Assembly: GCF_035690525.1 (NCBI RefSeq)
Contig: NZ_DASSKM010000130.1
Location: forward strand, 1 to 24,083
Length of the DNA stretch: 24,083 nt
Source: Salinisphaera sp035690525
Lineage (GTDB): Bacteria; Pseudomonadota; Gammaproteobacteria; Nevskiales; Salinisphaeraceae
Reading direction: 5' to 3'
A program made the position numbers and the translations under genes. Positions 15,189 through 22,984 of this stretch are shown here, one piece after another. Under the pieces are notes generated by a model. The model did not search any database, was not told where the DNA came from, and was given only the letters and a program-made list of their open reading frames with translations. Positions within the stretch are counted from its first letter, which is position 1. The number at the start of each line of letters is the position of its first letter.

Positions 15189-16382
15189 ATGCAATCCACA
15201 CGTTGGTTACTGCCGGAAGGCGTCCAGGAGACGGTCCCGCCCGAGTCGTGGCGGCTCGAGGCGGCGCGCCGCGCGTTGCTCGATCTCTATTGGCGCTGGG
15301 GCTACGAGCTGATCCGGCCGCCGCTGATCGAGTATCTCGATTCGCTGCTCACCGGCGCCGGCCATGAACTCGATCTGTATACCTTCAAGCTGACCGACCA
15401 ACTCAACGGGCGCATGATGGGGGTCAGGTCCGATATGACCACCCAGACCGCGCGCATCGATGCGCATCGATTGGCGGCGACCGGCCCGGCGCGTTACTGC
15501 TATATCGGCAGCGTGCTGCGTACGCGCCCCGGCGAGCCGGGCGGCTCACGCTCGCCGTTGCAGGTGGGCGTGGAGAAATTCGGCGACGCGCATCTGCACA
15601 GCGATCTCGAGATCGTGTCGCTGATGCTTGAAACGCTGCGCATGATGGGCATCGAGCAGATCTATCTCGATCTCGGCCATGTCGTGATCTATCGGCGGCT
15701 GGTGGCGCTCGCCGACGTATCGAGCGAATTCGAGCCGGTATTGTTCGATGTGGTGCAGCGCAAGTCGCGGCCCGATCTGGATCGTCTGGCGGCCGACGGC
15801 CGGCTCGGGGCCACGCTGCACGACCGTCTGGCGACGCTGATCGGCCTCAGCGGACCGGCCGGCGTGCTGGATCGGGCCCGTGCCGTGCTCGGCGGCATCG
15901 ACCCGCGTATCGATAGCGCGCTGGAGGAAACGGCCGACATGGTCGCGCTGATTGAAGCGCATTATCCGGAGCTGCCGCTGTTCATCGATCTGGCCGAATT
16001 GCGCGGCTATCGCTACAAGACCGGGCTGCTGTTCGCGGCTTTTGCCCCGGGGCTCGGCCGCGAGCTGGCGCGTGGCGGACGCTACGACGACGTCGGCTCG
16101 GCGTTCGGCCGGCCACGTCCGGCCACCGGTTTCTCGGCCGATCTGAATCTGCTGGCCGCGCTCGGCGGCTTTGCGGACGATCGGCCGGCCGGTGGCATCT
16201 TTGCGCCGTCCGGCCACGACGACGAATCGTTGCTCAGCGAAATCCGGCGCCTACGGGCGTCAGGCGAGCGCGTGGTGGTCGCCACGCCCGCCCATGCCGA
16301 AGCCCATATCGAAGTAGAGAGCTCGGGCTGCGACCGCATTCTGGAACAGATCGACGGAACATGGCGGGTCCGTCCACTATAG
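15189..16382 (+). CDS. hisZ: ATP phosphoribosyltransferase regulatory subunit HisZ
   Basis: A 397-residue paralogue of histidyl-tRNA synthetase that lacks aminoacylation activity and forms the regulatory subunit for short-form HisG in the first step of histidine synthesis. Class II synthetase-like blocks are visible: LPEGVQETVPPESWRLEAARRALLDLYWRWGYELIRPPLIEYLDSL, the motif 2-like ARYCYIGSVLRTRPGEPGGSRSPLQVGVEKFGD, and ARGGRYDDVGSAFGRPRPATGFSADL near the end. It lacks the C-terminal anticodon-binding domain of true HisRS. The location between hflC/yjeT and purA is the known pseudomonad arrangement. It predicts a short-form HisG elsewhere in the genome. Confidence 0.94.
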   Translation: MQSTRWLLPEGVQETVPPESWRLEAARRALLDLYWRWGYELIRPPLIEYLDSLLTGAGHELDLYTFKLTDQLNGRMMGVRSDMTTQTARIDAHRLAATGPARYCYIGSVLRTRPGEPGGSRSPLQVGVEKFGDAHLHSDLEIVSLMLETLRMMGIEQIYLDLGHVVIYRRLVALADVSSEFEPVLFDVVQRKSRPDLDRLAADGRLGATLHDRLATLIGLSGPAGVLDRARAVLGGIDPRIDSALEETADMVALIEAHYPELPLFIDLAELRGYRYKTGLLFAAFAPGLGRELARGGRYDDVGSAFGRPRPATGFSADLNLLAALGGFADDRPAGGIFAPSGHDDESLLSEIRRLRASGERVVVATPAHAEAHIEVESSGCDRILEQIDGTWRVRPL

Positions 16383-16392
16383 GATAGATATC

Positions 16393-17688
16393 ATGGGTAA
16401 ACGGGTCATCGTCATCGGCAGCCAGTGGGGCGATGAGGGCAAGGGCAAGATCGTGGATTTGCTCACCGATCGCACCCGGCACGTCGTGCGCTTTCAGGGC
16501 GGCCACAACGCCGGCCATACATTGGTCATCAACGGCGAGAAAACCATTCTGCGCCTGATTCCGTCGGGCATCCTGCACGACGGCGTGACCTGCTATATCG
16601 GCAACGGCGTGGTGCTTTCGCCCGAGGCGTTGCTAAAAGAAATGGGCGAGTTGGATGCGCGCGGCGTGGCCGTCCGGAACAAGCTCAAGATCAGCCCGGC
16701 CTGTCCGCTGATCCTTCCTTATCACGTGGCGCTGGACAAGGCCCGCGAGGCCGCCCGCGGCAAGACCGCGATCGGCACCACCGGCCGCGGCATCGGCCCG
16801 GCCTACGAGGACAAAGTCGCACGCCGCGCGGTGCGGGTCTCCGATCTGTTCCGGCGCGAACTCTTGGCTTCGAAGCTGGGCGAGGCGCTCGATTTACATA
16901 ATTTCGTGCTCAAGAACTATTTTGGCCAGTCGCCGGTGGATTTCCAGGCCACGCTGGATGCTTGTATCGAGCACGCCGAGGAGATCGCGCCGATGGTGGC
17001 CGATGTCGGCGAGTTGCTGCGTCAGGCCTATGTCGCCGACGAGTCGATTCTATTCGAGGGCGCGCAGGGCGCGCTGCTGGACGTCGATCACGGCACCTAT
17101 CCGTTCGTCACCTCGTCCAACACCACCGCGGGCGGGGCGGCCACCGGCTCCGGCGTCGGCCCGACCTATTTCGATTATGTGCTCGGCGTGGTCAAGGCTT
17201 ACACCACGCGTGTCGGCTCCGGCCCATTCCCGACCGAACTCGACGACCGCTACGGTAAACACTTGGCCGACCGCGGCGCCGAATTCGGTGCGGTGACGGG
17301 CCGGCCGCGCCGCTGTGGGTGGTTCGATGCCGTCGGTCTGCGCCGTACAGCCTTCAACAACAGCCTGTCCGGGCTGTGCATCACCAAACTCGACGTGCTC
17401 GACGGGCTGGACGCAGTCCAGCTCTGTACCGGCTATCGCTGTAATGGCGAGACGCTAACCGTGCCTCCGACCGGCGCCGACGCGCTCGCCAACTGCGAGC
17501 CGGTCTACGAGGAAATGCCGGGCTGGCGCGAGAATACCTCGGGTTTACGCGATTATCATGCGCTGCCGCCCAACGCCCGGGGTTATCTCGATCGGCTGGC
17601 CGAAATCGTCGGCGTGCCGATCGACGTGATCTCGACCGGACCCGACCGGGCGGACACGATCATTCTTCGGCATCCGTTGGCTGACTAA
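16393..17688 (+). CDS. purA: adenylosuccinate synthetase
   Basis: A 431-residue enzyme (E. coli PurA is 432) that condenses IMP and aspartate with GTP to adenylosuccinate, the first committed step to AMP. Motifs seen are the P-loop QWGDEGKGK (11-19) with catalytic Asp13, QGGHNAGHT with the second catalytic His, IGTTGRGIGPAYEDK, FEGAQGALLDVDHGTYPFVTSSNTTAGG, and the C-terminal TKLDVLDGL and STGPDR. A TAGGATAG ribosome site precedes the ATG, 10 bp after hisZ. It is the last plus-strand gene of the superoperon. Its stop faces the stop of the isocitrate dehydrogenase gene 12 bp away, with only a weak AACGGC/GCCGTT stem between them. Confidence 0.98.
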   Translation: MGKRVIVIGSQWGDEGKGKIVDLLTDRTRHVVRFQGGHNAGHTLVINGEKTILRLIPSGILHDGVTCYIGNGVVLSPEALLKEMGELDARGVAVRNKLKISPACPLILPYHVALDKAREAARGKTAIGTTGRGIGPAYEDKVARRAVRVSDLFRRELLASKLGEALDLHNFVLKNYFGQSPVDFQATLDACIEHAEEIAPMVADVGELLRQAYVADESILFEGAQGALLDVDHGTYPFVTSSNTTAGGAATGSGVGPTYFDYVLGVVKAYTTRVGSGPFPTELDDRYGKHLADRGAEFGAVTGRPRRCGWFDAVGLRRTAFNNSLSGLCITKLDVLDGLDAVQLCTGYRCNGETLTVPPTGADALANCEPVYEEMPGWRENTSGLRDYHALPPNARGYLDRLAEIVGVPIDVISTGPDRADTIILRHPLAD

Positions 17689-17700
17689 CGGCAATAGCCC

Positions 17701-18711
17701 TTATAGCCGTTCGACAACGGCCTGGGTAAAGCTATCGGTTGTACCCTCGCCATCCAGATCCGGCGTGATACGGTCACGCTCGGCGATCGCCGAGCGTACG
17801 GCCCGGCGAATACGATCCGCCTTGTCCTTGTCATTCAGATGATCGAATAGAAGCGCGGTGGCCAGCAGCACCGACGTCGGATTGGCGATGTTTTGGCCGG
17901 CGATATCGGGCGCGCTGCCGTGGACGGCTTCGAATACGGCACAGTCGTCGCCGATATTGGCCCCGGGCGCCAGGCCCATGCCGCCGACCAGGCCGGCGCA
18001 CAGATCGGACAATATGTCGCCGAATAGATTGGGCGCGACGATCACGTCGAACTGATAGGGGTCCATCACGAGCTTCATCGCGCCGGCATCGACGATTACG
18101 TCGTCGTACTCCAGATCGTCGTATTCCTTGGCGATTTCGCCGCCGACCGAGAGGAACAGCCCGGAGGTCGTTTTCAGGATATTGGCCTTGTGCGCCAACG
18201 TGACTTTCTTGCGCCCACGCGCGCGCGCCAACTCGAAAGCGAAACGGATGATGCGTTCACTCTGGGAGCGCGTGATGACCGAGCAAGCCTCCCCGCGCTC
18301 GCCGTCGTCTGACAGGGTCTGGCCCTCGCCCGAGTACATGCCGTGTTCGTTCTCGCGCACGATGATGATGTCGAGATCGTCGTAAAGCGGTTTGGCTCCC
18401 GTCATGGATACCGCCGGACGCACGTTGGCGTATAGGTCAAAGCGCTTGCGTATCGCGACGTTGACCGAGCTATAGCCGCCGCCACTGGGGGTGGTGGTCG
18501 GGCCCTTGAGCGCCAGTCCCGTGCGTTCGATCGATTCGATCGCCGATTCCGGCAATGCCTCTTTTTCGCCATCGTCCAGAGCGGCCTGGCCGACCTTGAC
18601 GTATTCGTAATCGAATTCCGCGTCGAGGGCATCGAGAACCTCTAGCGCGGCATCCACGATCGCGGGGCCGATACCGTCGCCCTTGATAACCGTTAGCGGT
18701 GTCCTGCTCAT
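17701..18711 (-). CDS. NAD-dependent isocitrate dehydrogenase (isocitrate/isopropylmalate dehydrogenase family)
   Basis: A 336-residue beta-decarboxylating dehydrogenase. The start TVIKGDGIGPAIVDAAL is family-typical. The SxNxxxR substrate loop reads SSVNVAIRKRFDLYANVRP, which favours isocitrate over isopropylmalate. The metal-binding Asp block is NLFGDILSDLCAGLVGG, and the cofactor segment HGSAPDIAGQNIANPTS carries Asp-Ile where NADP enzymes carry Lys-Tyr, predicting NAD. It would convert isocitrate to 2-oxoglutarate in the TCA cycle. Homoisocitrate or tartrate dehydrogenase activity cannot be fully excluded. The ATG at 18711 is chosen over an upstream in-frame ATG at 18777 because GGGAAGG precedes it at good spacing. 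It is divergent from the CoA-transferase and citrate synthase genes. Confidence 0.9.
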   Translation of the reverse strand: MSRTPLTVIKGDGIGPAIVDAALEVLDALDAEFDYEYVKVGQAALDDGEKEALPESAIESIERTGLALKGPTTTPSGGGYSSVNVAIRKRFDLYANVRPAVSMTGAKPLYDDLDIIIVRENEHGMYSGEGQTLSDDGERGEACSVITRSQSERIIRFAFELARARGRKKVTLAHKANILKTTSGLFLSVGGEIAKEYDDLEYDDVIVDAGAMKLVMDPYQFDVIVAPNLFGDILSDLCAGLVGGMGLAPGANIGDDCAVFEAVHGSAPDIAGQNIANPTSVLLATALLFDHLNDKDKADRIRRAVRSAIAERDRITPDLDGEGTTDSFTQAVVERL

Positions 18712-18788
18712 GGCAACCTTCCCGTATTCTGCATTCGTACAATGAAGACATTCGTCCGATAGGGTTTTAGCGTGCAAGCAGCTCTAAA

Positions 18789-18810
18789 ACGCATTTGCCT
18801 ATAAATGCGT
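18789..18810. repeat. inverted repeat upstream of isocitrate dehydrogenase
   Basis: ACGCATTT and AAATGCGT form perfect 8-bp arms around a 6-nt spacer (GCCTAT), 78-99 bp upstream of the isocitrate dehydrogenase ATG. It has no T tract after it, so it looks more like a protein-binding site or leader hairpin than a terminator. Confidence 0.5.
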
Positions 18811-19098
18811 CTGTGATTTGAAGCCGCCACATTATTGAATCGGCGGTTCGTATGCTTGACGCGGAGCCGCAAGGCGCCTGTCTTGGCTACGCGCGTAGGC
18901 CTCCGGACAGCGTACAGCTTTCTGTGCCATCAGTTTCCGATATACACCGATAACCGACTATTCGTGTAAATCCTGATGCTTAATCAGGCGTTCATATTCC
19001 GGCCGTACACGATATAAACACCTAATATTTTTTGAAAACGCTCAGTTTTTCACATGGTGTGACTGCGTCAGAAGCTTGAATTAGGGAGGCATGCCAAG

Positions 19099-19134
19099 AA
19101 AATACGGGGAAATTACGTATTTTAATTAAAATAC
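19099..19134. repeat. AAAATAC repeat cluster with an 18-bp perfect palindrome
   Basis: Three copies of AAAATAC in alternating orientation occur within 36 bp: direct at 19099-19105, inverted at 19117-19123, direct at 19128-19134. The last two make the perfect 18-bp palindrome GTATTTTAATTAAAATAC (19117-19134), and the first two make an AAAATACG/CGTATTTT pair. The cluster ends 65 bp before the CoA-transferase ATG and just upstream of a possible -10, a good position for a transcription-factor operator. The binding protein is unknown. Confidence 0.6.
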
Positions 19135-19199
19135 TGAAATGTCATGGTGTATTGTGCATATATTCACTCACCTTGGCCTATACGACCGGGAGGAAAACC

Positions 19200-20717
19200 A
19201 TGACGGACCAGCGTTGTCGACTGCCGGGTTGGCAGGATCGCCAGATGACGGCGCAAGAAGCAGCCGAATTGATCCAGGACGGCATGACGGTCGGCATGAG
19301 CGGTTTCACGCTGGCCGGCGAGGCCAAGGAGGTGCCGGTCGCGTTGGCACAGCGCGCCGCCGACGAGCCACTGTCCATTACGCTGATGACCGGGGCATCG
19401 CTGGGCAACGATATCGATGCGCGGCTTACCGATGCCGGTGTGATTGCCCGGCGTCTGCCGTTTCAGGTCGATGCCACCCTGCGCCAGGCGATCAACGAAG
19501 GACGGGTGATGTTCATCGACGAGCATTTGTCGGAAATCGTCGAGCGCCAGCGTCACGGCGATCTCGGCCCTATGGATGTGGCGATTATCGAAGCCTGTGC
19601 GATCACCGAGGAGGGCGGTATCGTGCCGACCACCTCGGTGGGCAACTCGGCGACTTTCGCCCATCTCGCCGACAAGGTGATCGTGGAACTCAATCAGGCC
19701 TCGCCTGAAGGGCTCGAGGGGCTGCACGATATCTATATTCCCGGTACCCGCCCGAAGCGCCAGCCGATTCCGATCGTGCAAGCCGCCAGCCGCATCGGCG
19801 ATCACGCGATCCCGGTCGATATCGACAAGATCGCCGCGATCGTGCTTACAGAGGGCGAGGAAACGCCGGCCGAGATCAAGGCCCCCGATGAGGCCACCCA
19901 GCAAATCGTCGCGCATGTGAAAGATTTTCTAGAGGCGGAGGTCGAGGCTGGGCGGCTGACTTCCTCGCTGCTGCCATTGCAGGCCGGCCTCGGTTCCATG
20001 GCCAACGCGGCGCTCTGGGGTATCGCCGAAGGGCCGTTCGATCACCTGCAGATGTACTCGGAAGTGCTACAGGACTCGGCATTCGATCTGCTCGACTCCG
20101 GTCAGATGACGTTTGCCTCGGCGACTTCGATCACGCTCTCGGAAGAGCGCGGCCAGCAAGTAATGGACAATCTCGCGGCTTATCACGATCGCGTAGTGTT
20201 GCGCCCACAGGAACTGACCAATCATCCGGAAATCATCCGCCGGCTCGGCGTCATCGCCATCAATACGGCGCTGGAAGCCGATATCTACGGCAACGTCAAT
20301 TCATCCCACATGGGCGGCACGCAGTTGGTCAACGCCATCGGCGGCTCGGGTGACTTCGCGCGCAACGCGCATCTGTCGATTTTTGTCACCAAATCATTGG
20401 CCAAGGACGGGGATGTCTCGGCGTTCGTGCCGTTCGTCAGCCATGTTGATCATACCGAGCACGATGTCGATGTCCTGGTTTCCGAACACGGCCTGGCCGA
20501 TCTGCGCGGCCTGGCGCCGCGCGAACGCGCCCGCGAGATCATCGATCGTTGCGCCGATCCGCTGTATCGGGACGCCCTGAACGACTATTTCAACGAAGCC
20601 TGCAAGAAAGGCGGCCAAACGCCGCACTGCCTGGACAAGGCGTTCGCCTGGCACACCGCGCTCGAAACCGAGGGCTCGATGCGTTCCGTCAGCGGGTCCG
20701 CCGGCACCGGCACATGA
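19200..20717 (+). CDS. aarC: succinyl-CoA:acetate CoA-transferase / acetyl-CoA hydrolase family
   Basis: A 505-residue class I CoA-transferase of the acetyl-CoA hydrolase/transferase (Cat1, Ach1, AarC) family. The N-terminal half shows IQDGMTVGMSGFTLAGEAKEVP (25-46) and IIEACAITEEGGIVPTTSVGNS (129-150). The C-terminal half has QAGLGSMANA (261-270), the catalytic Glu288 in YSEVLQD, and NSSHMGGTQLVNAIGGSGDFARNA (367-390), the CoA-binding glycine loop. The family moves CoA between succinyl-CoA and acetate, yielding acetyl-CoA and succinate. The location immediately before citrate synthase favours this role over a simple hydrolase, as in the aarA/aarC cluster of acetic acid bacteria. An in-frame ATG at 19152 was rejected because GGGAGGA sits just before 19200. 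Confidence 0.9.
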   Translation: MTDQRCRLPGWQDRQMTAQEAAELIQDGMTVGMSGFTLAGEAKEVPVALAQRAADEPLSITLMTGASLGNDIDARLTDAGVIARRLPFQVDATLRQAINEGRVMFIDEHLSEIVERQRHGDLGPMDVAIIEACAITEEGGIVPTTSVGNSATFAHLADKVIVELNQASPEGLEGLHDIYIPGTRPKRQPIPIVQAASRIGDHAIPVDIDKIAAIVLTEGEETPAEIKAPDEATQQIVAHVKDFLEAEVEAGRLTSSLLPLQAGLGSMANAALWGIAEGPFDHLQMYSEVLQDSAFDLLDSGQMTFASATSITLSEERGQQVMDNLAAYHDRVVLRPQELTNHPEIIRRLGVIAINTALEADIYGNVNSSHMGGTQLVNAIGGSGDFARNAHLSIFVTKSLAKDGDVSAFVPFVSHVDHTEHDVDVLVSEHGLADLRGLAPRERAREIIDRCADPLYRDALNDYFNEACKKGGQTPHCLDKAFAWHTALETEGSMRSVSGSAGTGT

Positions 20718-20767
20718 ACCTCGCGCCCATGCGGCATGAGCCGTAAAGAGCCACACGCATTTTCAGT

Positions 20768-20785
20768 CGCTATCGAGCGATAGCG
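20768..20785. repeat. inverted repeat before citrate synthase
   Basis: CGCTATCG and CGATAGCG form perfect 8-bp arms around AG, in the 123-bp gap between the CoA-transferase stop and the citrate synthase ATG. No T run follows (CGCGTTTCGAG), so it is a poor terminator. It may be a processing hairpin that sets relative expression of the two genes, or an operator. Confidence 0.45.
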
Positions 20786-20840
20786 CGTTTCGAGATGACG
20801 GAACGCATGGCATTTCTCAGCCACACGCCAGGAGACCACA

Positions 20841-22136
20841 ATGACGGACGCATACAAACTCAGTAATCCACAGGACGACCAAAGCACCGATCTGCCGCTC
20901 GTCGAAGGCACTCTCGGCATTCCCGCGGTGGATGTGCGCGGGCTGCATACCCAGCAGGGCGTGTTCACCTACGACCCGGGCTATACCGCCACCTGTAGCT
21001 GCGATTCCAATATCACCTTTATCGACGGCGAGAACGGCAAGCTGCTGTATCGCGGCTACTCGATCGAGGAACTGGCCGAGCATTCGAATTTTCTCGAGGT
21101 GTGCCATCTGCTGCTCAACGGCGAGTTGCCGAACGAGACCGAGATGGCGAGCTTCCGAGAGACCATCACCCACCACACGATGCTCAATCAATCGCTGGTC
21201 AAGTTCTACGACGGCTTCCATTACGATGCCCATCCAATGGCGGTATTGCTCGGCGTGGTCGGCTCGTTGTCGGCCTTCTATCACGACACCACCGATATCA
21301 GTAATCCCGAGCATCGCGAGATCTTTGCCCAACGCATGATCGCCAAGATGCCGACCATCGCGGCCGCCGCATACAAGCACGCGATCGGTCAGCCCAAGAT
21401 CTGGCCGCAGAACGATCTCGACTACACCTCGAACCTGCTGCGCATGATGTTCGCGGTGCCGGCCGAGGAATACGAAGTCGATCCGGTCGCCGCCCGGGCG
21501 TTGGATGTGCTGTTCATGCTGCACGCCGATCACGAGCAGAACGCCTCGGCCACCACGGTGCGCACGGTCGGTTCGACCGGCGCCAACCCCTATGCCGCCA
21601 TCGCCGGCGGCATCGCCGCGCTCTGGGGCCCGGCCCACGGCGGTGCGAACGAGCGGGTGCTGAACATGCTCGACGAAATCGGCGATGTGTCCAACGTGTC
21701 CCAATATGTCGACAAAGCCAAGGACAAGGAAGATTCCTTCCGTCTGATGGGTTTCGGGCATCGGGTCTACAAGAATTTTGACCCCCGGGCGAAAGTCGTA
21801 CGCAGCTACTGCCACGAGGTGCTCGAACATTACAACATGGAGGACGATCCGCTCTTCGAGATCGCGCTGGAACTGGAGAACAAGGCCCTGGAAGAGGACT
21901 ATTTCATCGAGCGCGGGCTCTATCCGAACGTGGATTTCTATTCCGGCATCATTTATCGGGCGATCGGCATCCCGGTCAATATGCTCACGCCCATGTTCGC
22001 GATCGCGCGCACGGTCGGCTGGGCCGCGCACTGGATGGAAATGATGAACGATCCGCAGTTTCGCATCGTGCGCCCGCGCCAGATCTATCACGGCTACACG
22101 ATGCGCGATTACGTCGCTATCGGCGATCGGGATTGA
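20841..22136 (+). CDS. gltA: citrate synthase (type II, GltA-like)
   Basis: A 431-residue citrate synthase condensing acetyl-CoA and oxaloacetate at the entry of the TCA cycle. Catalytic residues are all present: His266 (GPAHGGANERV), His307 (MGFGHRVYKN) and Asp365 (LYPNVDFYSG). The N-terminal beta-rich domain (about 20-65, TYDPGYTATCSCDSNITFIDGENGKLLYRGYSIEEL) marks the hexameric, usually NADH-sensitive type II enzyme of Gram-negative bacteria. An AGGAG ribosome site lies 7 nt before the ATG. It is downstream of an AarC-like CoA-transferase. Methylcitrate synthase is less likely, given the length and N-terminal domain. Confidence 0.95.
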   Translation: MTDAYKLSNPQDDQSTDLPLVEGTLGIPAVDVRGLHTQQGVFTYDPGYTATCSCDSNITFIDGENGKLLYRGYSIEELAEHSNFLEVCHLLLNGELPNETEMASFRETITHHTMLNQSLVKFYDGFHYDAHPMAVLLGVVGSLSAFYHDTTDISNPEHREIFAQRMIAKMPTIAAAAYKHAIGQPKIWPQNDLDYTSNLLRMMFAVPAEEYEVDPVAARALDVLFMLHADHEQNASATTVRTVGSTGANPYAAIAGGIAALWGPAHGGANERVLNMLDEIGDVSNVSQYVDKAKDKEDSFRLMGFGHRVYKNFDPRAKVVRSYCHEVLEHYNMEDDPLFEIALELENKALEEDYFIERGLYPNVDFYSGIIYRAIGIPVNMLTPMFAIARTVGWAAHWMEMMNDPQFRIVRPRQIYHGYTMRDYVAIGDRD

Positions 22137-22231
22137 GGGCGCGCCATTCTCCCCGGTTATATCTAAAGGTAGCCGTACGATCGAAGGCAGCGCCGTATCT
22201 CAATATTTCGACATCGTTTTTGGAGCGCCCC

Positions 22232-22984
22232 ATGCCCATGAAAGCCATCCAACTGACCGGCCACGGGCGCGACGGCGGCTACGCCGAATACACCGTCGTA
22301 CCCTCGGACAACGCCTATCAGACCGACGCCGATATCAGCGACGCGGAACTGGCCACTTTCTGCTGCGCCTACATGACCGGGGAGCACATGCTCGACCGCG
22401 CCCATGTGGCAGAGGGCGAGCGGGTGCTGGTCACCGGTTCCTCCGGCGGCGTCGGCTCCGGCATCATTCAACTGGCCCGCGCTCGCGGCGCGATCCCGTT
22501 CGCGGTGACCAGCCGTAGCAAGGCCGATGAAATATTAGACATCGGCGCCGAGGCCACGGTACTGCGCGACGACGAGGGCGAATTGGTGGACAAGGTCGAT
22601 GACGCCACCGACAGTCAGCCCATCGACGTGGTCGCCGATCTGGTCGCCGGGCCGATGTTCAACGACCTGTTGCGCGTGCTGCGCGCCGAAGGCCGCTATA
22701 CCACCGCCGGGGCGATCGCCGGACCGGTGGTCGAACTCGACCTGCGCACGATGTATCTCAATCATCTGGAGCTCAATGGTTCGTCGCAGGGCACCCGGGA
22801 TGCGTTCCGGCGGGTCAAGCGCTATGTCGAGAACGGCGAGATCAAGCCGCTGCTCGACCGCACCTACAAGCTCTCCGATTTTCACGACGCCCAACAAGCG
22901 TTCATCGACAAGAATCATGTCGGCAATCTGGTCGTCGTGCCGGATTCCAAATGGGACGAGTACGGAGCGCCTCATGCCGGATAA
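22232..22984 (+). CDS. zinc-independent MDR oxidoreductase, internally truncated
   Basis: A 250-residue member of the medium-chain dehydrogenase/quinone reductase superfamily, well short of the usual 330-360. Residues 1-12 (MPMKAIQLTGHG) are a normal MDR N-terminus, but residue 13 jumps to DGGYAEYTVVPSDNAY, a block normally found after the whole GroES-like fold. Most of that fold, including substrate-pocket and zinc-binding positions, is missing. The Rossmann half is intact: VLVTGSSGGVGSGIIQLAR (66-84), then DVVADLVAGPMF, a strand/helix series and the terminal KNHVGNLVVV. A GGAG site sits 6 nt before the ATG. The frame stays open and overlaps the next start by 11 bp. It may be a decayed gene or a Rossmann-only derivative; substrate unknown. 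Confidence 0.75.
   Translation: MPMKAIQLTGHGRDGGYAEYTVVPSDNAYQTDADISDAELATFCCAYMTGEHMLDRAHVAEGERVLVTGSSGGVGSGIIQLARARGAIPFAVTSRSKADEILDIGAEATVLRDDEGELVDKVDDATDSQPIDVVADLVAGPMFNDLLRVLRAEGRYTTAGAIAGPVVELDLRTMYLNHLELNGSSQGTRDAFRRVKRYVENGEIKPLLDRTYKLSDFHDAQQAFIDKNHVGNLVVVPDSKWDEYGAPHAG

Larger units (their letters stand above)
18712..19199. promoter_or_regulatory. AT-rich divergent control region between isocitrate dehydrogenase and CoA-transferase
   Basis: This 488-bp region carries no supported gene and is clearly more AT-rich than its surroundings, mainly at 18950-19165. Besides the two elements listed separately it contains the hairpin CCTGAT-GCTTA-ATCAGG (18972-18988) and CCGCC/GGCGG arms around 18824-18846. 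For the plus strand TATATT (19159-19164) is a possible -10, with TGAAAT 18 bp upstream as a weak -35. A strong GGGAGGA ribosome site (19188-19194) precedes the CoA-transferase ATG. The size suggests multiple regulator sites or a small RNA, neither of which I can identify. Confidence 0.5.

Noticed and set aside
17687..17706. Shared terminator between convergent purA and isocitrate dehydrogenase genes
   Set aside because: The AACGGC/GCCGTT stem has a 13-nt loop and no T tract on either strand, which is too weak to call.
20817..22091. 424-codon minus-strand frame opposite citrate synthase
   Set aside because: Citrate synthase on the plus strand has all catalytic residues. The antisense frame shows no domain.
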